From positions 5,388,501 to 5,452,500 of the forward strand of contig OX359193.1 of NCBI GenBank assembly GCA_947172415.1: DNA of 64,000 nucleotides, written 5' to 3'. The position numbers and the translations under genes were made by a program. Source of the stretch: Chondrosia reniformis (lineage: Eukaryota > Porifera > Demospongiae > Chondrillida > Chondrillidae). Within the stretch, counting starts at the first letter, position 1. Each line of letters begins with the position of its first letter. This document shows, one piece after another, positions 1 through 9,800 of this stretch. Below the pieces are notes generated by a model, which saw only the letters and a program-made list of their open reading frames with translations, had not been told where the DNA came from and ran no database searches.

Positions 1-1790
1 GTTAATGCACAGAAAAATAGGATGTTCATAAGAAAAAGGCCGTCATTGTTCTCTGGTTTCATCAGCCAGCTAATTACTCTAATGAAATAACTTCTCCATG
101 ATTTTTTTGCTTTATATTTGGTAGGTATGTGTAAATTTCTCTGGTGAAATGGTTTAATTATGTGCAATTCTAAGTAGAACAGTATGCCTGTCAATGTGAA
201 AACAAATGAAAATATATTCGACTGTAAGGATAGTTTTAACACTGCAAAAAGCAGTCTCATCAGTAACCTCAGTCCCAACCAGAAACCAAGTGGCCAGCGA
301 TAGGCTCCATGGAATACATCAAGAAAGTGACTGAACCACAAGCTACGAATACAATTCCTCCTCAAGAGGTCTCCAAAGAGTGTGACTACAGTCAGTGGAA
401 TGAGGTAGAAAATAGTAACAACAATAGCTAAGATTCCCAAAACCAAGTGTTTTCCTTTAAAATACTCAAGCTCAGGTTGATAAAGCCAAACCCTATAGCT
501 TATATACTCACAAGAACTATCAGAAAGATGCAAAATAGTAGCAGGATGAAGAGCATCTATTACTATAGCTACCAGACCTGTATAAGTCAATACCATCAAT
601 GTTGCCAGTACTGGTACGGCTCTTTTAGCTATGAACTCAACTTTGAATATTCTGAAATTGAACTTGTGCCCTCCAATAATAATGAGAACCACAAGAATAA
701 GGAGATAAAATGGAAACAAAAAGTGTAGCATACACTTTGCAAACTCATCCATTCCATGGTAAAAGCATGTTTTAAATGGGCTTCCTTGATTCAAAGCAGA
801 AATGACATAATAAAATGGTATATTAGCATATTCTCGCACAATATCAGAGTATAAGAACATTATATTCATATATAGACTGATTCCATTGATAGTTCCTTGT
901 ACAATGGTTAAATTAAATAGGAAGAGCAAGGCTATCACTGCTAATCCAAGAAATGCAACTAGTGGATAATAAGCAATACTGATGAAACTCAGTTGTGTAC
1001 AGTTCATGCAGTTGTGTCCACCAAATGCAGAGCTATATCCTTCTTTACATTTGCCACATAAGATGCCAGTTCTATGGCTTTTGTCCTTACATAATTGATC
1101 TGATGACAAAGGATTTGATTTGTTAATTATTACTCCAATACTTAATTGGTTATTGCAAAAGAAGATTGGACATTCTGAGCTTAGGAGCCAATCTCTTTTG
1201 GCCTCTGAAAATCCAATCCAACAACGGCTAGATTCTTTATATCTATCAAGACTGCAATATTTATTACCCTTTGTTTCATAAAAAGTAACTCCTTTCATAC
1301 TCGTGTTGCACATTGTTCCATTGTACGGAGAGGATGGAACTATTAACATCGGATGCTTCACTGATTCTGAGTCTAGGATGCTACAGCTACCATTATCAGA
1401 GAAATTGTAGTTAACCATGGCCAGTTTAATTATAACTTTTCCACTGCAACTTGCTGTCACTTTCAAGACAGTACTAATGATATGGAACATACTGTAATGA
1501 TCTGATTTTCCTTTAAAAATTAGGTTTCTTTCAGTTTGTATGGTAATTAGTACTCTGAATTTAACCTCATGATCTAGAGATTTGTTCCTATATAGAATCC
1601 AACTAGAATTACCTGTCAGGAAGACACTATGGTTGTCTTTGTAATAATCTTCGATAGTTTTACAAGGTGTTCTGTTATTGCAGCCCTGATCTTCTGGTCC
1701 AATTACCCAAAAGATGTCATTTAGACAAGTCGTCTTAGGACAGATGAGGCTAAAGACAAGTAAAAGCTGAGCGACTACGTATACACTCAT
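1..1790 (-). CDS. Multi-pass membrane protein with short Cys-rich ectodomain (partial, runs off left edge)
   Basis: Reading the minus strand from the ATG at 1790 gives about 596 codons with no stop before the window edge, so the C-terminus lies outside. The start is followed by a hydrophobic signal peptide (MSVYVVAQLLLVFSLI) and an ectodomain of roughly 300 residues rich in N-x-S/T sites and cysteines. A Cys-rich linker follows (CGKCKEGYSSAFGGHNC), then several membrane segments sharing near-verbatim stretches with the two complete paralogues at 33.7 and 42.7 kb, e.g. CFYHGMDEFAK, KRAVPVLATLMVLTY, FHGAYRWPLGFWLGLRLLMR. It lacks their long beta-helix-like region, so the ectodomain is much shorter. 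Family: large uncharacterised invertebrate multi-TM proteins; function unknown, probably a surface receptor or transporter-like protein. It is intact as far as visible and on the opposite strand to its relatives. Confidence 0.8.
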   Translation of the reverse strand, partial: MSVYVVAQLLLVFSLICPKTTCLNDIFWVIGPEDQGCNNRTPCKTIEDYYKDNHSVFLTGNSSWILYRNKSLDHEVKFRVLITIQTERNLIFKGKSDHYSMFHIISTVLKVTASCSGKVIIKLAMVNYNFSDNGSCSILDSESVKHPMLIVPSSPYNGTMCNTSMKGVTFYETKGNKYCSLDRYKESSRCWIGFSEAKRDWLLSSECPIFFCNNQLSIGVIINKSNPLSSDQLCKDKSHRTGILCGKCKEGYSSAFGGHNCMNCTQLSFISIAYYPLVAFLGLAVIALLFLFNLTIVQGTINGISLYMNIMFLYSDIVREYANIPFYYVISALNQGSPFKTCFYHGMDEFAKCMLHFLFPFYLLILVVLIIIGGHKFNFRIFKVEFIAKRAVPVLATLMVLTYTGLVAIVIDALHPATILHLSDSSCEYISYRVWLYQPELEYFKGKHLVLGILAIVVTIFYLIPLTVVTLFGDLLRRNCIRSLWFSHFLDVFHGAYRWPLGFWLGLRLLMRLLFAVLKLSLQSNIFSFVFTLTGILFYLELHIIKPFHQRNLHIPTKYKAKKSWRSYFIRVISWLMKPENNDGLFLMNILFFCAL

Positions 1791-2100
1791 GTTTAGTGAC
1801 GAAACAACAGAATAGCTGTACTTAGAGAGTACATGCAGATGATATATACGTATATATCTATATATAAATACGTGTATATACTGTGCATGGATATTATGTA
1901 TACCTATGTTTGTATAATATTATTCTATATATATATATTATCATCAATTGTGTATGGATTGTGCCCTTTCAGTAAGTCATTCATGTATGCATATTGTATT
2001 GAAATGATATTAATATTGTGTATCTAATTCATATATTCACAATTGTGTTAGTTTTATAATGAGCCATACAAACGACAAAGGTTACAAAAAGGCATTATTG
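1791..2100. other. AT-rich spacer between two divergently oriented family members
   Basis: Dominated by TATATA and TACGTATA runs. No open frame with recognisable coding character. It should hold the promoter of the minus-strand gene starting at 1790, but no specific element is convincing. Confidence 0.5.
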
Positions 2101-3062
2101 AACATTGACCATATGCATGATCCATTTGATATGACACTTGTGTGGTTGTATCAACCTAAAACACATATTTCAAAGGAAAACACTTGGTTTTGGGACTCTT
2201 AGCTATTGCTGTTACTATTTTCTATCTGACTCTTTGGAGACCTCTTGAGAAGGAATTGCATTCGTAGTTTGTGGTGGTTTAGTCACTTTCTTATGTATTC
2301 CATGGAGCCTATCGCTGGCCACTTGGCTTCTGGTTGGGACTGAGGTTACTGATGAGAGTAATTTTTCTAGCTAGCTTTACAAGTTGCAACAAATTTCAAT
2401 ACACTTTACACTATTGTATTTATTATAATTAGTTTCTGCATCTTCTTTATTAATTCTGGAGACATATGTATATATAATTATTGTTAAACCTTTTCACAAA
2501 AGATTTTATGTAACCAGGTTTTCCTTCTAATGAACCCGGAAGGAAGAATTTGAAAACTGGCGGGAACAGTGATAGTTTCTTTGTCCTCAATATTATTATG
2601 TTTATTTCCATTCGTAACACTATCTGCTCTTTAAACTCCAGTGATCAAAATGCTTCGGATTACCGAGAAGTTTTCCTTATCTTCTTAATAGTGGGTGCCA
2701 TCATTCAAATGATTGTAATTGTTGCATTTCATGGATGGATGTATTTCCCTCTTCCTAAATGTGTCAAGGAAAGGTGGCTCAAATGTAAACAACTCTTCAG
2801 GGCCACACTGCCAAGCAAAATGACCAGGAACCATCCACACATTCAGCTGAACACTATATTGACCAGTTTCCATTTCATCACATCCACCATCTTGTAGCAG
2901 GTCTACCAGATGAGAATGAAAGCAGTACTAGTGACGAAGAGGAGACATCTTTATCTGCAGATCAGCTAGCTGCAGAGAGAAGATAGAAAAGGGATCAGTG
3001 TAGAATCTGTGGAAGGTCTAACTGACCAACTACTCCTTAATTTCAGAAATGATCTGATAATT
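2101..3062 (+). pseudogene. Decayed 3' fragment of the multi-TM membrane protein family
   Basis: The segment aligns by eye with the last third of the intact genes at 33673-37479 and 42728-46549, starting near the residues DMTLVWLYQPK and ending with the same acidic tail (ESSTSDEEETS). It is broken by several lesions: loss of about 24 bases encoding IPLTVVTL, extra bases after the residues CIRSLW, a TA-rich insertion near 2460, and a deletion removing the residues LAGTVEWMVNP. Only 2550-2897 stays open in one frame. No 5' portion or ectodomain is present. It is probably a truncated duplicate, closer to the copy at 42.7 kb because it keeps the LLxNFRND ending. Confidence 0.85.
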
Positions 3063-3229
3063 CGTTAAAAGAAGCATGTATTGACATGATGTTACTTTAT
3101 GTCTGAAAATAATTATTTGTAAGAACTATGTTAATCCGGATCCGGAAGATATCGATGGGTATAGGAGGTAGTCTACAGGGTTGGTTCGTTTTATGCACAT
3201 CGACAACTAACGCATAACGCAGGCGGGAG

Positions 3230-5104
3230 ATGGAAGACTTGTTGAAGCAGTCGGAGCTGTTTGCTAACTTACTTTGTGGCTTAATCGAGAGCGCTGAACA
3301 CATCCCGGTCTTTTCAAATTATGAAGAAGAATTTCTGGTAACTGTATTTCCAGTGAACAGCAAATTAGAAGATGTACAATTCCTCCTGAAGCAAACTAAC
3401 AATTCTACACTTACTTTACCCGATTCTACGATTAATAAACCTTTTGCAATTGTTTCAAAGTACCCAGAGAAATTATCACTAAACAACCTTAGTCTTGGAG
3501 ACTTGACGTATGACAGCATTTCGTCTTCACCAGAAGTAGAAAAGAAGAGGACAGCGAGAGAAGAATCTCCGTTGAAAGTTGACTCGCTTCCAGAGAAACA
3601 GTTTTCTTTGTGTGAAAGGCCCTTCTTCCAGTGTGATAATCAGGAGATAGTCAGTCGTTTCACTTCAAGCCTTCTTCCAGATGTCAAATACCAGCCAGTG
3701 TCAGTTCGCGAATCGAGACATTTCCTCACTCTTTACTCACTGGCAGTTCGCCGAGGAGAGAAGCGTTTACTCCCGTATCTTTGCATCATATCAGCAAAGG
3801 ATAAATCCGCTGAAAACGACGTCGGAGATACTGTAAATACCGAAGTTAGTATGTTAGCGTGTAATGCAGAAGGTAGTGGACGGTTGAGGATGACTGCTGT
3901 AAAGTGTCTATCTTCTCGCAAGCCCGCACAGTTCTTTGTGGAACGGGACAGTACGAGCTTACACTGCGAAGCAAGGTATCAAGGAGGTCCTGGAATTAGT
4001 GGTGAAGATGGTGGAACAGAGATTGTTGTTGAATTCGAGTGGACATCTCCAAAATCACTCCTTGCACTTCCATCTCATTCAGCCAGAGCAAATTTGAAAG
4101 TTAGAACCGTTTTTGGTAGTTCTCTTTCGCTGGGGTTGCAGATATTTGATGAGCTAGTACATCTTTCAAAGTGTCTGTCTGGCACAGTCAGCAATGAAGC
4201 TACAGCAGGGGGTGAAGAGAGCAGTTTTTCAGTTAGCCAGTGTGTTCAGAACTATAGGGAGTTGATTACGTCAACCATGCTGAGTGAGTCTGACATGAAG
4301 AGGAAGACCCACTCCAGTGATCCAGTCCCTGCCTTTACTCCACGGGTGTGTACCGATTTCCTTGAGCACCTTTGGACAATAGTTTGTGGTTTTAGTAAGC
4401 CCACCATAAGACAAGCTCTGAGAGAAGTGTTTGCCCTGATTTTTAGTGGCGAGTTGCAACCCTACTTATCCCGTTCTAATACGACCTCTTTGGCTTGTAT
4501 TATTAGGAAGATTTTACTAGGACAGGAAAGAATGCACACAGCTGAGCTAGAGGTGAAGGAAGCTTTAGAAGATACCAACCTTCTGGACCATTTAGCAGAA
4601 GTGGGCATTTTCAAGATTAGCCAAGATCTGAAGCATCTATTCCAGACGTACAAGTTATTGCCCAAAGTCAATATTCAATCGATGATAGAGCTCATGTCAT
4701 CCAAAGCAGAGTGCTTTTCTATTCTTGTTCAGTATTACAAGATCCTTGAACTACTTCTGTCAGTAGACTTTTATTTCCATTTGCCAGAGGTTCATTTAGA
4801 ACCCTTGGTGTCTGCCCTCATAAAGTACTACAGTGATAAAGCAACCCTCTCAAAACACGAGCAGTCACCTGTATTTGTGCTGGCCATAAATGCTCATTCT
4901 TCTGCCATGGAAGCAGCGTGCTCCCACTGTAGCAAACTTCAGCTGGCCTCCTGGAAGGTGACTAACATAGGAAAGAATTCAAAGTTATTTATAATGTCAT
5001 CTTTGCCGCTTCTCTATGGAGAGAATTTTAATATCAATCTGGAAAACACAGATGCTGAAGAATTGGGTCACATTTATGAAGTTGAATCTCAAGTTATTTC
5101 TTAG
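3230..5104 (+). CDS. ZWILCH: ZWILCH kinetochore protein (RZZ complex), single exon
   Basis: A 624-codon ORF with no introns, starting at the first ATG after an upstream region without in-frame coding. Recognised as Zwilch from several conserved blocks: VEFEWTSPKSLLALP followed by ANLKV (residues about 265-290), DFLEHLWTIV and SGELQPYL (about 375-415), LLDHLAEVGIFK (about 460) and YYKILELLL with ALIKYY (about 500-540). Length is close to the usual roughly 590 residues. In animals Zwilch joins ROD and ZW10 in the RZZ complex, which builds the fibrous corona of unattached kinetochores and recruits dynein and Mad1/Mad2 for the spindle checkpoint. The absence of introns contrasts with the neighbouring multi-exon genes. 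It begins only about 170 bases after the pseudogene ahead of it. Family assignment is from remembered conserved blocks, not from a search. Confidence 0.88.
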   Translation: MEDLLKQSELFANLLCGLIESAEHIPVFSNYEEEFLVTVFPVNSKLEDVQFLLKQTNNSTLTLPDSTINKPFAIVSKYPEKLSLNNLSLGDLTYDSISSSPEVEKKRTAREESPLKVDSLPEKQFSLCERPFFQCDNQEIVSRFTSSLLPDVKYQPVSVRESRHFLTLYSLAVRRGEKRLLPYLCIISAKDKSAENDVGDTVNTEVSMLACNAEGSGRLRMTAVKCLSSRKPAQFFVERDSTSLHCEARYQGGPGISGEDGGTEIVVEFEWTSPKSLLALPSHSARANLKVRTVFGSSLSLGLQIFDELVHLSKCLSGTVSNEATAGGEESSFSVSQCVQNYRELITSTMLSESDMKRKTHSSDPVPAFTPRVCTDFLEHLWTIVCGFSKPTIRQALREVFALIFSGELQPYLSRSNTTSLACIIRKILLGQERMHTAELEVKEALEDTNLLDHLAEVGIFKISQDLKHLFQTYKLLPKVNIQSMIELMSSKAECFSILVQYYKILELLLSVDFYFHLPEVHLEPLVSALIKYYSDKATLSKHEQSPVFVLAINAHSSAMEAACSHCSKLQLASWKVTNIGKNSKLFIMSSLPLLYGENFNINLENTDAEELGHIYEVESQVIS

Positions 5105-6838
5105 TCCATTGCATGTCATTTTCATGTAACTTGAATAATATATGTATATTCATGGACCCAAGAGTGTAATTCTATCATTCCTGTGTTAATTTGAACATTT
5201 AAGTTTACTTGATGCATGCACACACTTCAATGTAATTCAATCAATTTACAGAGGGTGAGAGTAGGGTAAAATGAAGGAGGGGTGAAATCTCAGACACAGA
5301 CAACAAAGTTTGTTCATTGATATGGTTAATTAGTTTATTGTCAGGCAAGAGTTTTGCATGATAGAAGAGAGTACTAGTATCTCAAAATTAACTTAAGGAT
5401 TATTGATCAGAATTCTACCTAAGTAGATTGCTTGAGAGCAGCTAATACAGATTTTTCTAATGGTCAGGCATAATATCTCCCAGTTATCATACTGCAATTA
5501 AATATGGCACGGTGAAATTTACAAAATGCTCCATATATCTATAAGCACGCGCATGACCGAACCCCTTTCTCCTCCAATAGTCGTAACGTCAAAAAGAGTT
5601 TCCTCGTTTCCGTTTCCTTTTTTAGGGCCGACCCGTTTTATATGGATATAGAGATACGCCCATCAGTCTGAAGAAGAGTTGTTCTTCCATTTCTCTATAA
5701 TCTATGGTTCTTCCATAAGGCATGGACAAGTACAAATCAGATCGAATACCTAGAAAATATAGTTCGCATTCTTCAGATGTTCAAACTGGATTAGGACACA
5801 AACGTTAGTCCCATTTTCAACTTTTGTCACCCACTGTATTGCCTCCTTCCTAAACATTACAGTAACTGTAAATCTTACTTGTGCAAGCTATAGCTATAGC
5901 AGGTCTAAAAAAGGAAACGGAAACGAGGAAACTCTGAATTTTCTTTTTGACGTTACGACTATTGGAGGAGAAAGGGGTTCAGTCATACACGTGCTTGTTA
6001 GGACAACCAGCTGGGAGGTTGGCCAGGCTAACAAGCTCCCCATAACCTGGCCCTCCTTAATTATTGACTCAAAGCTTAGTGGTGTATGGTATTTGGGAGT
6101 TTCATACCTTACAACGGTTTTAAGGGACACTGCATCGAAAAAAAAGAATCGAGTTTAAATGAATTATTAAATATAGATAATCTTTGTCAATGAGATGAAC
6201 CATCTCAAAGATAGGTTTGGCACACTATCAGTTAGAAGAAATCCCTATGCTACTGAGGTTTTAGACCTTGAGCACAAGGGCTGAAGCTTTAATTTAAACC
6301 ACAAAATGACCTTTTGAACAAGTTATAATATTGGCTATAACCCCAGTAGCCAAGCCATTTATTGTCCCGTCAGTCTGTCTCCACTGCCTGGACAGTTTGT
6401 ATAGCTCTGAACACAAATGTAATTAATATACATACTTAGTACCTGTTATTGAAAGGTCTTGGTTGTTTTAAAATGACCCTGACAACTATTTGCTTGCTGA
6501 TCGTATGCGGTTCATGGACAAAGCATATAATTAATATTTTGAGTTATGGAGGTGTGATGTGCTATAACTACTAGTCCTCCCACAGTGTATGATGGTTGTC
6601 TACTTTTCCACATACACTGTTCATAATAAACATTTAATTTATTGGTATTCATTGCAGTATGTATGTATATATACATATATACTTGGTATATATATATATA
6701 CCTAATTTTAGATACATATACATGTACCTTGTAAATACAACTGTATTATGCCATAACTGCATAAATTTATACATGTATGTACACCAATTTGTAATGTGCT
6801 ATATACAAATTATGTAGTTAATGATTTTATTTGTTCAG
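5105..6838. other. Spacer with transposon debris; possible first exon of next gene not located
   Basis: Contains the inverted-repeat element at 5541-5995 and, at about 6190-6260, a diverged piece related to the repeat at 7980-8045 (shared GTTAGAAGAAATCC motif). The downstream death-domain gene needs an upstream exon that leaves one base over; I could not identify it with confidence here. Confidence 0.4.
5541..5995. mobile_element. Non-autonomous inverted-repeat transposon (MITE-like)
   Basis: Arms at 5541-5625 and 5905-5995 are inverted copies sharing CTCCAATAGTCGTAACGTC and GGAAACGGAAACGAGGAAAC, with a 12-base insertion in the right arm. The internal part of about 280 bases has no credible ORF. 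Target-site duplication not resolved. Confidence 0.75.
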
Positions 6839-9800
6839 GGTTAGCATCACCACCACCACCAATAACCCTTGAGAACCTGATTGACTATACACCAGCCATT
6901 ACTCCTAAATGGTACTGCTTGGGAATTAAACTTGGTCAAAGTAATAAAGTAAAAGAACTATGTAATCGTCAAGAAGAAGAACAGAGAAAATGCTGTCAAT
7001 TGCTGGATAGTTGGATCAATGCCGGTGATGGTTTGAAATGGGAAACCTTACTAGAAGCACTCTCATCAGATGGAGTAGCGCTTCATAATGTAGCCAGAAA
7101 TATTAATGAGGTTAGAATGAACAGTTTAATTTTGCTGTGTCAATGTTAATTGAGCACAATAGAACACTGAAGCTCTTTAGCCTATTTATTAGACACTGCC
7201 ATGAATAAAACTTTTTCTGTGGAAAATATTTCTGGATTTATTAGATAGACGGGGGACTACCAATTCCATTTCTAAAAGGGTAGCCACATAGCCAATTAGG
7301 CAGACATTGCATGTGTTCATTTTAAATATTATACACCAATTTAGTTAACTTATACTGTGTACATATGATTATCAGAACATTATCCTTTCTTGAATGTATT
7401 TTATCTTGTAAATCTTTGTCTTGTTTTAATCATTATTTAATGCTCTAATACTAAAATAATATCTGCATATCAAAGCACCAGTGATTACACTCATTTTGTG
7501 ACATATTATATACAAATAATAATATGAATCTAAACAAAACCATTGTAACAACATTACACTTAAAATGAAATATCCCAAAAACATACAGTACGATTTGGAT
7601 TGGTTGTCTGGACCAGTAATCAATAATATAGGTAATCCCTTCTAGTTATTTCATTTTGGTATGAACGAATGGATGGATAGTCCCAATTGCCTGCAATCTT
7701 CTTGCTTACATCAAGCTAATTAGATATATAGCGGATACCTTCCTGGTGATGCAAAAATTCCCACACCGTTCTCCATCTTTGTAAAGGTTCATCTTTCGAC
7801 TTTGGGAGCGTCTAGAGACGCAGTTTTTTTGACTCTTCTTTCTGCCAAACGTTTCGACTCTGGGGGTCTTCTTCAGTGACTGATGTTGGTCTTCAAGGTG
7901 TCTTCATTTATAGGCATCTTTTCCCGCCATTTTTCGATTACATAATCAGAAAAAACTGCATCTCTAGACGCTCCCAAAGTCGAAAGATGAACCTTTACAA
8001 AGATAAGTTCGATGCAGTTAGAAGAAATCCTTATTCCATTACCATTCTCCATCTTACATTGTCTGAGTATGCTGAGGCTATATGCATGCAATTGTGATAA
8101 TTATTTGCAATTTACTTTCAACATAAGGAAACCAGTAATTAGAGTTAAATATATACTCATGGGGCTGCCACCCTGCACATGAATTACTTATACCTCTAAC
8201 TGTTGTAATCTTTGCAATTCTGCACTTTTAAGTATATATCCTCAAAATTGAAAAAAAAACAATAGGAAAAAGGAAAGAAATTTAGTTCATTTAAGAATCC
8301 TAAACACCACCATTTGCAAATACATTATATATTATGAAGAGTGTAGCAACCAGAAGAAATAATTCAAAGCAAGGGCTACTGCAATAGGCATTTTATGTGC
8401 AAGCCACCCATAGTTGTTACTGTCTGAGTAATAATTCAACTAGTGGCTGTCAATGTAACATTCAAACTGTACTGGTTAAAAATTTTAACCAAGTAGGTGT
8501 ATATGTCAAAGGCTAGAGTCATATTGATTATAGAGTATATGCTCTTTAGCCAGAAATTTTGTTAGGAAGAATATTTGGTGTATGCATGGCATATGATAAG
8601 TTGGGCAAGCCTTAAGTCATAGCAATAAGAATACCTGGTGTTCCATTTCTAAAGAAAAAGTAAATTGGCCGAAGCAATTGAATTGTTTTCAAAAGACAAT
8701 GTGTTAAATTGAAAGACCAACAGTGGCACAGAAGGTTTAAGGATGTCTTCTTCTCGTTAAAAAGATAGATCTTCATATTTCTAAGGGTAACTCTTTTCCC
8801 AACCGATATTGAATAAGAATCAATAATTCAAATTAGTGCTGTTGTCTAATGTTTCGGCCACAATTCTGGGACCTTCTTCAGAGTACAGTAACCCAGTTCA
8901 TTATCAATTGGGAAGAGTTAGAAAATTAATATGATTCATAACAGCCGACCAAGATCATCACAAGGCTCAGTGTCTAAAACACACAGCTGTTGATGTTGAA
9001 CTCTCAAGTTGTATAGGAATTATTTAATAATGATGGCATCATGCTATAAACAGTTTTGCCATTGGAAATGTGGATTATCTTGAAACTACCAATCTGCCAA
9101 ATTTAATTCTCTTCCAATATTTGTGGCCATACTGTAATGACAAGAAATATTAATGCCACACTATAATTACAATTACAATAGTGTAGCTTGTCATGAGCTA
9201 GGCAGTATCTATTGATTTGACTTTTTGCATTAGTTATACACATCAGAAAATGTACTCCAAACGTTATTAATTGTGTTCTTAATCTTTTCATTTTCCAGAA
9301 ATACAATATTGGCTATTCAATCCCTCAAGGTTAGTTATCAGTTTGATTAACTTGATTAACTGTAATAGTGGAAACTGGTTAACAAATACTCCCGCCGAAT
9401 TTATCACATAACAGTAATGCCCAAAGTTGATCTAAAGCTTCAATTGATGCTGCTCTTACAGCAACACTTAAAACATATGTGTTATTAATATTGGTAGGCT
9501 ATTTGGTGTAAGTTACAGGTTTGATAAGTAATTTGTCAGTGAAACAGCCAGGCGGAGCAGAATTGTGAAGTGAAGTGTGTGTATACGTTTTCTGGACAAA
9601 TGAATTCGTTCAATGGATCCGGAATCTTAGGCAGATTAGTAATGTTGGTGGATTATTGAGGTGACACTGTACTGTTATTACAAGTTTAGCATAATATAAA
9701 ATGCTTCTTAAGACAGCTCTATATAGAGTTGAAAATTAATCATTATGTATAGTCTATGTTCTTCATGAAAGTTTCAGCATGAAAAATGTCAATGTAAAAT

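Noticed and set aside
447-728. Plus-strand ORF of 93 codons
   Set aside because: Antisense shadow of the minus-strand membrane protein gene, which is open across the whole interval.
6796-6838. Start of the death-domain protein at 6796
   Set aside because: No ATG in frame there; a good acceptor (TTGTTCAG) ends at 6838, so this is intron and the start lies in an unlocated upstream exon.
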